Shown here: positions 1-9,600 of the stretch, piece after piece
Layout of the letters: each line of letters starts with the position of its first letter
How positions within the stretch are numbered: position 1 is the first letter of the stretch
Assembly: GCA_003222395.1 (NCBI GenBank)
Contig: QHWB01000030.1
Location: forward strand, 1 to 64,000
Direction: 5' to 3'
Source of the DNA: Acidobacteriota bacterium
Lineage (GTDB): Bacteria > Acidobacteriota > Vicinamibacteria > Vicinamibacterales > CAVVIG01
DNA: 64,000 nt
The notes under the pieces: generated by a model
The model's database searches: none
Seen by the model: the letters and a program-made list of their open reading frames with translations, nothing else
Told to the model about the DNA's origin: nothing
Program-made: the position numbers and the translations under genes

Positions 1-249
1 CAGCGCGCCACCCTGAACGAGGAACACGTCGAGGTCGCCGTCGTTGTCGTAGTCGAAGAGCGCGACGCCGGCGCCCATCATCTCCGGCAGGTAGTAGTTG
101 CCGGTCGCGCCGTTGACATGCGTGAAGGCGAGACCGGTCGCGGCCGCAGACTCGATGAAGATCGGATCGTCGGCTGCAGGCAAATGCGGCCTCGCCACGA
201 GCGCATAGCCCGCGAACCCCACGAAAAGACAAAACACACGAAAACTCAT
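1..249 (-). CDS. CRTAC1-like (FG-GAP/VCBS, ASPIC-UnbV type) secreted protein, 3' end cut by window edge
   Basis: The 83 visible codons begin at an ATG at 249 and run off the left edge. A hydrophobic N-terminus (residues 3-20) looks like a signal peptide. Mature sequence then shows the typical start of CRTAC1/ASPIC-UnbV proteins: F-x-H-V-N-G near residue 42, and a calcium-binding FG-GAP motif FDYDNDGDLDVF at 65-76. In this family the propeller is extracellular or outer-membrane associated and its substrate is generally unknown. It lies downstream of a TPR gene and a TonB receptor gene on the same strand, an arrangement common in Acidobacteriota. The first codons (222-249) are made of a short-period tract rich in ACGAAA words on the plus strand, so the signal peptide may be repeat-derived. 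Confidence 0.8.
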   Translation of the reverse strand, partial: MSFRVFCLFVGFAGYALVARPHLPAADDPIFIESAAATGLAFTHVNGATGNYYLPEMMGAGVALFDYDNDGDLDVFLVQGGAL

Positions 250-254
250 TTCCA

Positions 255-475
255 ATGCTCGCTCGGGCCCAGGCGCTTCATTTTCCTATGCTCGCGGGGA
301 GCATTTTTTCAGTCGCGTGGGGCCCCACCCCCACGTGGGCTCAAGGCTGCCCCCGCTCGCTCTCACTCGGCGCCGCGGCTTCGCCGCGGTCCCCTCCGGC
401 GGGCCACCCCAACGCGCAAAGCCCGCGCGTTGGGGACCCCGGCGCCTCGCTCGGGCCGCAGGCGCTTCATTTCAA
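255..475 (-). repeat. GC-rich structured element, copy 1 of a 5'-UTR family
   Basis: This stretch between the TPR gene and the CRTAC1-like gene holds no gene. It shares blocks with 15444-15560 (GCGAGCATAGGAAAA on the minus strand, CACTCGGC, a CGGCTTCGCCG hairpin, CCTCGCTC, CCGCAGGCGCTT) and with 9868-10018 (TCGCGTGG, GGCTCAAGGCTG). The hairpin stems differ between copies, GCCGCGGC here and GCCCGGC at 15 kb, with pairing preserved. On the minus strand it ends just before the start codon at 249. Confidence 0.7.
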
Positions 476-1846
476 TCGCGCGAGATCGCGCTCGATGGCA
501 GCTGCGAGCTCGCTCTGCCCGTACTGCAGCGCAAGCTGCCGGGCATCGGTCGCCCACTTGATCCCCTCGTCGCGGTGGCCCGCTCTCACGTGCGCCGTCG
601 CGAGCGCGAACAGGTATCGCGGCGCCTCGGCGTCGCGCGGTTCGGTCAGCTTCGCGAGCTCGCCAATCGCTTCGTCATTGCGTTCCAGTGCGATGAGCAT
701 CCGTCCCAGGTTGAATCGGGCGAGCCGGAACGTCGGTTGACTGTCGAAGGCCTGGCGATACGCGGCAGCCGCTTCTTCGAAGCGGCGCTCGCGCTCGAGG
801 ATTTGCCCGAGGTTGTTGTGGGCCTGCGCGTGACGCGGGTTGATCGCAATCGCCTGCCGGTAAGCGTCGGCAGCGTCCGCCCATCTCTCCTGCAGGCCGA
901 GCAGCACGCCGTAGTCGTAATGCGCGTCGCCGAGATTGAAGCCGAGCGCCACGACCGCGCGATAGTGCTCTTCGGCCTTCGCCCAGTTGCCTTGCCTGCC
1001 ATAGAGCGAGATGAGGTTCGCATGCGCCTGAGCGATCGTCGGATCGATGGCCAGCGCCGCTTCGTGCGCGGCGATTGCGCCGGCGGCATCGCCAGCCTCC
1101 GCGAGCCTGAGTCCCTGCTCGAGCCGCGTCTGCGCATCGTCGCGCAGCGCGCTGACGCTGCGAAGCACCGGATCGTCGATTGCCGGCCAGCGCGATCCGT
1201 ATTGCTGATGACGCTCGAGCGCTCGCTTTGCTTCGTCCTGGTGTCCGAGCGCTCGATACGACAGCGCAAGGACGTAGTACGCGGCGCCCCATTCCGGAAA
1301 GAGCGCCACCGCGCGCTCGAGATGCCGCACCGCCGCGTCATGCTGGTTTCTCGCCGCGGCGATCCTGGCCAGACCAAATTCCGCAGCTGGCTCGGACGCC
1401 GGCTCGTGCCGCAGCGCCTCGAACAGCGGCTGTGCGCGATCGAAATCGCCGACGTCGAGGAGCGACTCGGCGAGCTTCACGCGCGCCGGGAGATAGTTTG
1501 GCGACACTCGAAGCGCCTGCTCCAGACGCCGCACCGCTTCGTCGTTTCGAGCGAGACGCTGCAGCACGACCGCATCGAGATACAGCCACTCGAACGCGCC
1601 CGGCGCGAGCGCCTGCGCGCGGATGTACGTCTCGTGGGCGGCGCCCCACTGCTCCCATGCCTGCAGCGTTTGCGCGAGCTTACTTACGGCATCGGCGTCT
1701 CCCGGTCGCGCGTTCGCGACTTCGTACACGGGCGACACCGCCTGGCGCGTGGGAGTTGGGTAGGAATCGAGGGAGAGATGGGGCAGCGGCGGCAGCGTTG
1801 TCTGCGCCGCCGCAGACAACGCCACCGCCAGGCCCACGAAGAACAC
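467..1846 (-). CDS. Secreted TPR-repeat protein
   Basis: A protein of 459 residues with a short signal peptide (roughly residues 1-15, ending in A-A-A-Q) followed by tandem tetratricopeptide repeats over most of its length. Clear TPR units end in motifs such as ALRVSPNYLPA, ALAIDPTIAQA, AIAINPRHAQA and AFDSQPTFRLA, with the usual small residues at positions 8 and 20. TPR arrays mediate protein-protein contacts; a periplasmic scaffold is the likely role. It starts one base after the stop of the TonB-receptor gene, which argues for one transcript. TPR proteins paired with CRTAC1-like proteins recur in Acidobacteriota, so a shared function in polymer uptake or surface display is plausible but unproven. 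Confidence 0.9.
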   Translation of the reverse strand: MFFVGLAVALSAAAQTTLPPLPHLSLDSYPTPTRQAVSPVYEVANARPGDADAVSKLAQTLQAWEQWGAAHETYIRAQALAPGAFEWLYLDAVVLQRLARNDEAVRRLEQALRVSPNYLPARVKLAESLLDVGDFDRAQPLFEALRHEPASEPAAEFGLARIAAARNQHDAAVRHLERAVALFPEWGAAYYVLALSYRALGHQDEAKRALERHQQYGSRWPAIDDPVLRSVSALRDDAQTRLEQGLRLAEAGDAAGAIAAHEAALAIDPTIAQAHANLISLYGRQGNWAKAEEHYRAVVALGFNLGDAHYDYGVLLGLQERWADAADAYRQAIAINPRHAQAHNNLGQILERERRFEEAAAAYRQAFDSQPTFRLARFNLGRMLIALERNDEAIGELAKLTEPRDAEAPRYLFALATAHVRAGHRDEGIKWATDARQLALQYGQSELAAAIERDLARLK

Positions 1847-1847
1847 G

Positions 1848-4800
1848 CTAGAAGCTGAAACGCAGCCCGAGGCGAACCTGACGTTCCGGATAGAAGGCTA
1901 CTCCGTTGTTGTTTCTGACGGCCGTAATCTGTCCGAACGTGCCGGAGGTCACGTCATTTTGCGGGTTCTGGAATACGCCGCTGTTGAACAGGTTCCCGAT
2001 TTCGACGCGCGCTTCCAGCCGCCGCTGGGCGCCCATCGGGAAGATGCGGAACACGGACAGATCGAGGTCGTTGCCGCCGGGCCCGTAGAACTGGTTCCGG
2101 CCGGTGTTGCCGAACCGAACGCCCGTCGGCTGGACGAACGCGCTTGTGTCGAAGAACGTTCCGTTCGGCGCGGCATCGCCGCGAACCGTGTACGAGCCGA
2201 CCAGATCGGCCGTCTGCTGATTGCTCGGCGTGTTGACCGACGCACCGTTGTTGGCCGTCATCGTAAAAGGTTCGCCACTAAATGCCGCGAACATCCCGTT
2301 GAACTGCCAGTCGCTGGCCAGCGCCCTCGCGATGCTGCCGTAGCCATTGCCTTTCCCCTGCCACGGCAGCGCGTATACGAATCCGACCTGCAGGTTGTGT
2401 CTCCGATCGAACCCCGCGGGCGCCCAATTGCGATCGAGCTGGCTCGGCGTGTTGAACGAAAGCGTGGCTCTGCCATCGTTGTCGCTTTCGTTCATGGCCT
2501 TCGCCAGCGTGTAAGCGCCTTTGAGCAGGAACCCGTGCGTGAACGGTTTGTTGACCGCGACCTGCAGCGAGTCGTAACGCGTCCGCAGACGCTGACCCCA
2601 CGAGTCGAGCCTGATGATGCGTCCCAGCGACGCGTACGGCCGGCTCGCATCGCCGCCGCCGAGGGTCAGCGGAGCATTGATGTCCAGGGCCGCGTATCCG
2701 CCGACACCTTTGGCGCCGACGTAGCCGACGTCAACGGTCGTGCTGAACGCCAGAAGCCGCTGGAACGCGATATTCCAGGTATGGACGTAACCGCGGTCGA
2801 TGTTGTTGATCTCGGGCGTGTACTCCGCGGCGGAACGATCGAGCGGCACGCGCCCCGAGCTGAGATCGGGCCCGACGATTTTCGGGATGCCCTGCTGGAG
2901 TGTCGCGTAGGACGCGAACGACTCGGCGTTCTGGAAGGTCGACGCGATCGTGATCGGGTAGTCGTTGTCGCCGCGGACGGCCCGCGCCCAGGCCTGCGCG
3001 TTGTAGGTGATGCCGTAGCCGGTGCGGAATACGGTGCTGTCGTTGATCCGGTAGGTGCCGCCCATGCGCGGCGCGAAATTATTCAGACCAGCCTTCATGC
3101 CGTTCGTCTGCGGGTTTCCTCCTCGCCCGGCGACGATGACGTCGAGCTGGCGCGCGAAGTCAGGGTTCGACAGATCGAGCCGGTCGAGCCCCCGCCCGTC
3201 TGCGCGATGCATGATCGGGTACACCTCCCACCGGAGCCCGAGGTCCAGCGTCAGCTTCGTGGTCGGCGTCCATCGGTCGCGGAAGTACAGGGCGTGCTGC
3301 CACTCGCGCGACGTCATCAGCTCGTTCTGCACGCTCTTTTGGACTCTGCCGACCTCCCCAAGGAGAAACGAGGCGTACGCGTTGTAGAAGTTGGCGGTCT
3401 GGCCGCCGCGCAGCCCGGTCGTGTTCGCGTTGAAAAGGAATTGTCCGCGGGGGTTGCCGGTTTCCGGCTGCCAGTGATCGAGATACAGGAAATTCAGGAA
3501 GTACCCGCCGCGGAAGTCGTGCTGCCCCGCAACCTTGGTGAGGTTGGTGGCAATCGAGTACGTCCGCTCGTCGCGGAAGATCGGGTTCCAGCCGTCGCGG
3601 TTGCCCAGTTGGCTGAAGAAGCCTGACGTCGTGCCGCCGAACTGGAACTCGGGATATCCCGCGTAGCGCTGGTCGCCGATGCCCTGGTCGTTGGTGCCGG
3701 GAATCCCAAGGACGTCGAGGCCGAAGTTGCCGGCATTGAAATCGGGCCCGAGCACGTCCTGCTTCTGGCGCGAGAACCCGAACGTCTGGTCCATCAACAC
3801 CGTCGGGCTCAGCGTCCACGTCTGACCGGCCGTGACCTGGTAGACCTTCGTGTTCCCGCCGCTGCCTTTCACAGTAGGAACGCCGAGATAGTTCGACAGG
3901 TCGTCGACGACGGCATGCATGTGGCTGAACTTGGCCCAGATCTGGTGCGCCGACGTCCGGTTCCAGTTCACCTTCCCGTCGTAATTCTCGCGGTCCACCG
4001 CGCGATCTTCCGGGCGTTGATAATTGTTCGTCAGTCCGCCGGCACCGATGCCTTGAATGTTTGGCAGCGGGAACAGATTCAGAATCTTCAGAGCGATCGG
4101 GTTCATCATGCCGAGCGGAATCTGATTGTTCGCGAACGCCTGTCGCCCGGTGCCGTCGGCATTGCCCGTGAGCGGGTTGTAGATCTGCTGCAGCGACCCG
4201 TTCGTGTTGAACGCTTTGCTGAAGTCTCCGGCCCGGAGCGCGGCGTCCGGCACGGTGAAGAACGTGAACAGGCTCTGCCGCCTCTTGTAGCCTTCGAACG
4301 ATCCGAAGAAGAAGACGCTATTGCGCTTGATCGGCCCGCCGAGCGTGGCGCCGTAGTTATTGGTCTTGACCGGCAGCTTGTCGGGCGCCGGGCCGACGCC
4401 GAAGAAGTAGGGCTTGGCGTTCAGTTTCTCGTTGTTGAAGTACTCGATCGCCGAGCCCTTGAAATTATTCGTGCCCGACTTGGTGATGACCGTCACCGCG
4501 GCGCCGCCCGCCATCCCCTGCTCCGCATCGAAGCTGCTGGTCGACACGTCGACCGTATCGACCGTCTCGGCCGGCGACACGTACATGAGATGGTTCGGCA
4601 GCCAGATGTTCATGTTCGTCGCGCCGTCGGTGCGCGTCGAGTTCTGCGTGTTCGGCTGCCCGTTCACGTTCGTCGCCAGCGACCGCGCGGGCGTGTCGGT
4701 TTCCGCGTTGCCGAATGCCATCGGCGTCGTGCCGGGCGCCAGATTGAGAAGCGCCTGATAGTTCCGGTACCGATTGAGCGGCATCTGAGTGATCGCGTCG

Positions 4801-5246
4801 GACTTCAGCTGTGTGTGCACGTCCGACTTGTCGGTCTGCAGAATCGGCGACTCGCCGACCACCATGACCGTCTCGGAAACGGCGCCGACCTCCATCGTGA
4901 CGTCGACGCGGGCGATCTCGTTGATCGTCACCGGCACGTTGTTCCGGGCCACGTCGCGGAACCCCGCCAGCGTCACCTTCACGTCGTACGGACCCGGCAG
5001 CACGTTGATGATGCTGTACGCGCCTTCCGAGTTGGTCGTCGTCTCGCGCGTGAGGTTGGTGTCCCTGTTGACGATCGTGACGGTGGCGCCGGGCATGACC
5101 GCTCCCGTCCCGTCGCGGACGACGCCGACGACGCTGCCGTAGAGGATTTGCGCTTCAGCGATGGTGGCCAGGCCGACGGCGAGAACCGACGCGGCGAGGA
5201 TCCGCACACACAACCTGAGCGGAGACAGTCGAATGGGAACGCTCAC
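1848..5246 (-). CDS. TonB-dependent receptor with N-terminal carboxypeptidase-regulatory-like domain (Oar type)
   Basis: An outer-membrane protein of 1132 residues. A signal peptide (about 1-32, ending A-E-A-Q) is followed by a carboxypeptidase-regulatory-like beta-sandwich (about 35-115, with VVRDGTGAVMPGATVTI), a plug domain (about 125-260) and a long beta-barrel ending in RLGLRFSF, with the terminal aromatic expected for BamA-assembled barrels. Oar-like receptors import or export large substrates with TonB energy; the ligand cannot be read from sequence. The GTG start at 5246 is chosen because AGGAGGAGGG lies 6-8 bases upstream and a sigma70-like promoter lies about 75-100 bases upstream. 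It heads an apparent three-gene operon with the TPR and CRTAC1-like genes. Confidence 0.95.
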   Translation of the reverse strand: MSVPIRLSPLRLCVRILAASVLAVGLATIAEAQILYGSVVGVVRDGTGAVMPGATVTIVNRDTNLTRETTTNSEGAYSIINVLPGPYDVKVTLAGFRDVARNNVPVTINEIARVDVTMEVGAVSETVMVVGESPILQTDKSDVHTQLKSDAITQMPLNRYRNYQALLNLAPGTTPMAFGNAETDTPARSLATNVNGQPNTQNSTRTDGATNMNIWLPNHLMYVSPAETVDTVDVSTSSFDAEQGMAGGAAVTVITKSGTNNFKGSAIEYFNNEKLNAKPYFFGVGPAPDKLPVKTNNYGATLGGPIKRNSVFFFGSFEGYKRRQSLFTFFTVPDAALRAGDFSKAFNTNGSLQQIYNPLTGNADGTGRQAFANNQIPLGMMNPIALKILNLFPLPNIQGIGAGGLTNNYQRPEDRAVDRENYDGKVNWNRTSAHQIWAKFSHMHAVVDDLSNYLGVPTVKGSGGNTKVYQVTAGQTWTLSPTVLMDQTFGFSRQKQDVLGPDFNAGNFGLDVLGIPGTNDQGIGDQRYAGYPEFQFGGTTSGFFSQLGNRDGWNPIFRDERTYSIATNLTKVAGQHDFRGGYFLNFLYLDHWQPETGNPRGQFLFNANTTGLRGGQTANFYNAYASFLLGEVGRVQKSVQNELMTSREWQHALYFRDRWTPTTKLTLDLGLRWEVYPIMHRADGRGLDRLDLSNPDFARQLDVIVAGRGGNPQTNGMKAGLNNFAPRMGGTYRINDSTVFRTGYGITYNAQAWARAVRGDNDYPITIASTFQNAESFASYATLQQGIPKIVGPDLSSGRVPLDRSAAEYTPEINNIDRGYVHTWNIAFQRLLAFSTTVDVGYVGAKGVGGYAALDINAPLTLGGGDASRPYASLGRIIRLDSWGQRLRTRYDSLQVAVNKPFTHGFLLKGAYTLAKAMNESDNDGRATLSFNTPSQLDRNWAPAGFDRRHNLQVGFVYALPWQGKGNGYGSIARALASDWQFNGMFAAFSGEPFTMTANNGASVNTPSNQQTADLVGSYTVRGDAAPNGTFFDTSAFVQPTGVRFGNTGRNQFYGPGGNDLDLSVFRIFPMGAQRRLEARVEIGNLFNSGVFQNPQNDVTSGTFGQITAVRNNNGVAFYPERQVRLGLRFSF

Positions 5247-5315
5247 AAATCCCTCCTCCTGATCTGCCTACGGTGTTGCAACAGCCGCGCGCCCGAGCGC
5301 GCACGAAGTGCGCAC

Positions 5316-5345
5316 TTTAAAACATGGTCCGCGCTCCGATGTCAA
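5316..5345 (-). promoter_or_regulatory. Sigma70-like promoter of the TonB-receptor operon
   Basis: On the minus strand TTGACA (5345-5340) is followed after 17-18 bases by TTTTAA/TTTAAA (5322-5316). A short inverted repeat, GTGCGCAC-TTC-GTGCGC (5315-5299), lies where the transcript would begin and could be an operator or 5'-UTR hairpin. Positions 5247-5508 otherwise contain no gene. Confidence 0.6.
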
Positions 5346-5508
5346 GAGATGTAACGCGCTAAGTGCGAAAGATAGCGGCATTTCCCGCCAGTGCGAGCCA
5401 GTCGATCTGAAAAACTGGATCTTGATTTAACAAAATCCTTATCGTCACGACGCGCATGGAGGCACGCTCGTGACGCACGACCTGAACAGGCTCGATCGCC
5501 CGGCGACA

Positions 5509-6177
5509 TCAGCGAATCAGGTGCTTGTCGTATCCGGCCGCGACCAGTTCTTCGTACGCCGTCCACACGTCGTCTGGAATTTCCTGATGGATCTGAAAGC
5601 CTTTGGCGGCGTACACGCGGATTCGCTGCAAGTCGCCAACCATGATGCTGATGATGTCGTCGGGTGTCAGCGCGGGGTGTGAGTAGCGCGTCAGATACTC
5701 GTTCATCGACAGCTGCGGCGACGTCACCAGAACTTCCTTCTCGGGCCAGACCTTTCTGAAGGTTGCGTAGCTGCGGCGCTCCATGTACGGCTTCTGCACG
5801 ACGAGGAACGTGTGCGGGTCGAGCCCTCGTTCGGCCAGCAGCCGCTTCGTGAACAGAACGTTCTCGCCGGTGTTCGTCGATCGATTCTCGATGAGAATCT
5901 GCTGCGGCGGCACGCCCATCCCGATGGCGATGCGCGCGAACTGATCCGCCTCGGGTTCGCGCCACAGACGATGGGTGATCGATCCGAGGCCGCCGGCAAA
6001 AATGAGAAGCGGCGCGCTCTTCTGCAGGAAGAGCTCGGCTCCGCGCCTGGCGACGATCGTGTCGTGACTGCACAGGACGAGGATGGCGTCGGCGGGCGAC
6101 AGTTCATGATTCAGATGGTGGTAGCGCCAGATCGTTTCGGCCAGCGCGTCGATTCGAGCGTTCGAAATGTGCGTCAC
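5509..6177 (-). CDS. YdcF/DUF218-family protein
   Basis: A protein of 222 residues. The DUF218 fold is recognised from the strand ADAILVLCSH near the N-terminus, the GGLG loop after LLIFAG, and the conserved acidic/asparagine region ENRSTNTGENVLFTK. The family includes YdcF and SanA/ElyC-type envelope proteins; its biochemical role is poorly defined. The GTG start at 6177 is preferred: it overlaps the TGA of the upstream cytochrome gene as GTGA, which signals translational coupling, and homology begins immediately after it. An upstream extension in this frame reads only low-complexity Arg-rich sequence antisense to codons of the cytochrome frame. There is no signal peptide in this version, so the protein is probably cytoplasmic. 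Confidence 0.85.
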   Translation of the reverse strand: MTHISNARIDALAETIWRYHHLNHELSPADAILVLCSHDTIVARRGAELFLQKSAPLLIFAGGLGSITHRLWREPEADQFARIAIGMGVPPQQILIENRSTNTGENVLFTKRLLAERGLDPHTFLVVQKPYMERRSYATFRKVWPEKEVLVTSPQLSMNEYLTRYSHPALTPDDIISIMVGDLQRIRVYAAKGFQIHQEIPDDVWTAYEELVAAGYDKHLIR

Positions 6178-6638
6178 CGCTCCGGCTTGAACGTTCTCGC
6201 GAGATACCGGAGCAGCACGGGCAAATCCTGCTCGGACAGCAGCGCGCCTTCGTTCAACATCGCGTCCAGAACCTCGAGCCATCCCTCCGCGCTTCGTCCC
6301 TGGCGCCGGACGCGCATCAGGTCGTGGCACTGCGTGCACGTGTTGAGGAGGATCTCCTTGCCCGGTCCGTCCGGTAGCGCCCCGTGCATGCGCGCCAGGT
6401 ATTCGACGAGCACCGGGACGTCGTCCTTCGCGACCTCGGCGCCCTGCTCGATCATCGATTCCACTTCGCTCGTCCACCCTTTTTCGTCGAGCGCATGAGT
6501 ATCGATCGGCCGCAGGTCGTGACACGTCCGGCAGCTCGCGTTCATGATCTGCTCGCCCTTCTCGGGCTGAGGCGAGTCCTGATAAGCGGCGGCCGCAACG
6601 ACAAAGGTCAACGCAAAGATCGCAAAGACCGAAAACAC
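6174..6638 (-). CDS. Secreted diheme c-type cytochrome
   Basis: A protein of 154 residues with a signal peptide (1-20) and two heme-attachment motifs, CRTCH near residue 36 and CTQCH near 101, each followed by a helix. The repeat of two similar cytochrome halves suggests a periplasmic electron carrier. No oxidase or dehydrogenase partner is adjacent. The start is GTG. The first 14 codons consist of TTTGCG/TTTTCG-like words and directly follow a CCCTAAT heptad tract (6641-6668), so both the ribosome-binding region and the signal peptide appear built from short-period repeats. The stop overlaps the start of the YdcF-like gene. Confidence 0.85.
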   Translation of the reverse strand: MFSVFAIFALTFVVAAAAYQDSPQPEKGEQIMNASCRTCHDLRPIDTHALDEKGWTSEVESMIEQGAEVAKDDVPVLVEYLARMHGALPDGPGKEILLNTCTQCHDLMRVRRQGRSAEGWLEVLDAMLNEGALLSEQDLPVLLRYLARTFKPER

Positions 6639-6668
6639 AATCTCTAACCCCTAATCCCTAATCCCTCC
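6597..6668. repeat. Short-period tract T2 (CCCTAAT heptads, then TTTGCG-type words)
   Basis: The plus strand reads CCCTAAT in tandem at 6648-6665 and, just left of it, AAAG-containing words (CGCAAAGATCGCAAAGACCG). The tract supplies the last codons and TAG stop of the VPS10-like gene (G-I-R-D-stop) and the leader and first codons of the cytochrome gene. Confidence 0.7.
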
Positions 6669-9600
6669 CGCAAGCGGCGTCATGCCCGAGGCCAGCGTTC
6701 GGTTGAACGCGGGCACGTCCTGCTCCATCACCCGCTTGTATTCCGACCTGACTGCGGCGAGATCCTTGTCGATACCCTCCATGACCGAGACCGACGTGTC
6801 GGTCGGCGGAAAATCGGATCCGCCGGCGACGTCGCCCGCGCCCGGACCGACTTCGCCGTTCAGCCAGATCAGATTCATGTAGATGCGGTACGCCTGCTGA
6901 AAATACTTGTCGTCGCTCGTCATCTGCGCCGGCTCGAGGATCTTCGACTCGACGTCGAACAGCTTCTTGTCCATGTCGGCGATTTGTTTCAGCACCGCCG
7001 CCTTGTCCTTGTCACCGGTGAACGCCTTTCGCATGTCCTCGAGCTGCTTGCGCATCACTTCGATCGAGTTGACCATGTCGGCCGACGCGGTGATGTTGTC
7101 GCGCAGTCGAAGCTGCAGCTTGACCGACAGATCGAGATCGGCCTGCGACGACGCAACTTTTGGGTCCTTCAGGATTTCAATCGGCTGTGTGAGCGACTGT
7201 CCGTCGACCGTCAGCTTCACCGTGTACTTTCCCGGCGCGACGATCGGCCCCACCTGCGCCGGCTCCAGACCCCAATGCGTAACCGGACGCGTGTCCTGCC
7301 CGCGGAATCGCGGCTCCTCCCAGATGTGCGGATTGTCAGCCGGCGTCGTCCTGAGTTGCACCAGTCGCGGCGCGTCCCACCTCAAGTCCCAGCTCGCGCG
7401 GTTGAAGCCGGCGCGCGACTGCGTACGCAGGTCGCGGACGACCTTGCCGTCTGCGTCGACGATCTGCAGCTGCACGGGTTCCCGCGGCGCCGACTTCAGC
7501 GTGTAGTTGATGATGCCCCGGCCGCGCTGCGACCATCGATACGCCGTCCGCGGCGCGAACAGCTTCGTCTCGTCGGTCGTCGTTCGCAGCTCCTGCTCGA
7601 GCGGCGTGATGTCGTCGAGCACGTAGAGGCCGCGTCCGTACGTCGAGACGACCACGTCGTGGAACTGTTTCTGCACGACGATCCAGCTGACCGGCGCGTG
7701 CGGCAGCCCGGCCGACAGCTCAGTCCAGTGCGCTCCTTCATCCGTCGAGTAGAAGAACCCGTGGCCTGTGCCGGCGAACAGCATCCCGCGTTTGTTCGGG
7801 TTCTCCGCGACGGCTTTCACGTATGACAGCGGATGGCCGTCCGGCAGGTCGCCGTTGATTCGCGACCAGCTCGCGCCGTAATCGGCGGTCTTGAAAATGT
7901 ACGGCTCGCGGCTGTCCATCAGATGGGCGTCGACGGCGACGTACGCGGTACCGGCCTCGAAGTGCGACGGCTCGATCTTCGACACGACGCCCCAGGCCGG
8001 CAGCGCGGCGACGTTCTTCGTCACGTCGCTCCATTTGGCGCCGCCGTCGCGCGTTATCCAGAGCTTGCCGTCGTTGGTTCCCGCCCACACGACGCCTTTC
8101 TGAACTTCGGAGAACGCGATCGCGAACACGACCTCCCCCGCGAACTGACCGAGGTTGTCGCCGACGATGCCGCCGGACGGCACGATGCGCGCGCGGTCCT
8201 GTGTGGAGAGATCGGGACTGATGATCTTCCAGCTCTGGCCCGCGTTGGTGGTCTGGAAGATCACGTTGCAGCCGTACAACACGCTGTTGTGATCGAAGGG
8301 ATCGATGGCGAGCGGCGCCGACCAGTGACAACGGTATTTCGCGTCGGGCGGCGGCGAGTCGAGCGTAATCATCGACGGCGCCACCGAGCGCGCGGTCCTG
8401 GTCCGCGCGTCGTACCGCGTGACCTTGTTGCCGTAGCACGTCGCCCAGACGATGTTGGCATCCGCGGGATCGGGAACGGTGAAGCCCGACTCGCAGCCGC
8501 CGAGGCCGTGCTCCCACGTGTTGCCGAGCCCGTTGAAGCCGGCGCCCGCGCCTTCGGCCGCCCACGCCGCGCCGCGCATCGTGCCATCGTCCTGCATGTT
8601 GCTGTACACGAAGTACGGCACCTGCGTGTCGACCGCCACGTGATACATCTGCCCGATCGGCAGCGTGACGCGCTGAATGCTGCGGCCGTGCTGCTGTGTG
8701 ATGCTGAGACCCGCATCGTGCGTGATCACGAAGCGCTCCGCGTTCTTCGGATCCCACCAGATGTCGTGGTTGTCGCCGCCCCAGTTGATCCGCTCCTCGA
8801 ACGTGCGCCCGCCGTCGGTGGATTGCCAGAACGAGCTGTTCGAGACGAGCACTTCGTCCTCGTTCACGGGCGAAACGGCAAGATGGACGTAATAGCCGGC
8901 GCGGCCGATCAGCGCGCGCTGCCAGTTGACGACGCGCCACGTGCTGCCGCCGTCGTCCGAGCGCCACAACGATCCCTGGTCCGACGTCTGGATCAACGCA
9001 TAGACGCGACTGGAATCGTTCGGCGCGACTGCGACGTCAATCTTTCCAAGCGGCGATCGCGGCAACCCTTCGACTCGCCGCTCATCCTCACCCCGCCCGC
9101 GAAGGGACTCGCTCAGGGCAGGTCCCAGTCGCACCCACGTCGTACCGCCGTCGGTGGACTTGTACACGCCGCTGCCTGGTCCTCCGCTCAGCTCGGCCCA
9201 TGGATGCATCTCCACCTGCCACGTACCCGCGAACAGCGTCCGCGGATTTTTCGTGTCCATCGACAGACCCGAGCAGCCGGTGTTCTCGTCGACGAACAGC
9301 ACGCGGTCCCAGTGCTGACCGCCGTCGGTGGTGCGGAATACGCCGCGCTCTGCCTGCCTGCCTGTCATGCGGCCGATCGCGCACGCGAAGACGATGTCGG
9401 GATTGGTGGGGTGAACGAGGATGCGGCCGATGCGGCCCGTCTCGTCGAGGCCCATGTGCGTCCAGGTGCGGCCAGCGTCGAGCGACTTATAAACACCGTC
9501 GCCGATGACGTCGCTGTCGCGGATCGCCCACGCCTCTCCAGTACCCGCCCAGACGATGCTCGAGTCGGACGGCGCGACGGCAAGCGCGCCGATGGCCGTG

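Noticed and set aside
317-1858. Long plus-strand open frame opposite the TPR gene
   Set aside because: It is Arg-rich, lacks domain motifs and is a mirror of the high-GC coding strand; the minus-strand TPR protein explains the region.
6641-6668. Telomere-like CCCTAAT repeats as a replicon end
   Set aside because: Sequence continues normally on both sides with intact genes, and other heptad words are used the same way elsewhere.
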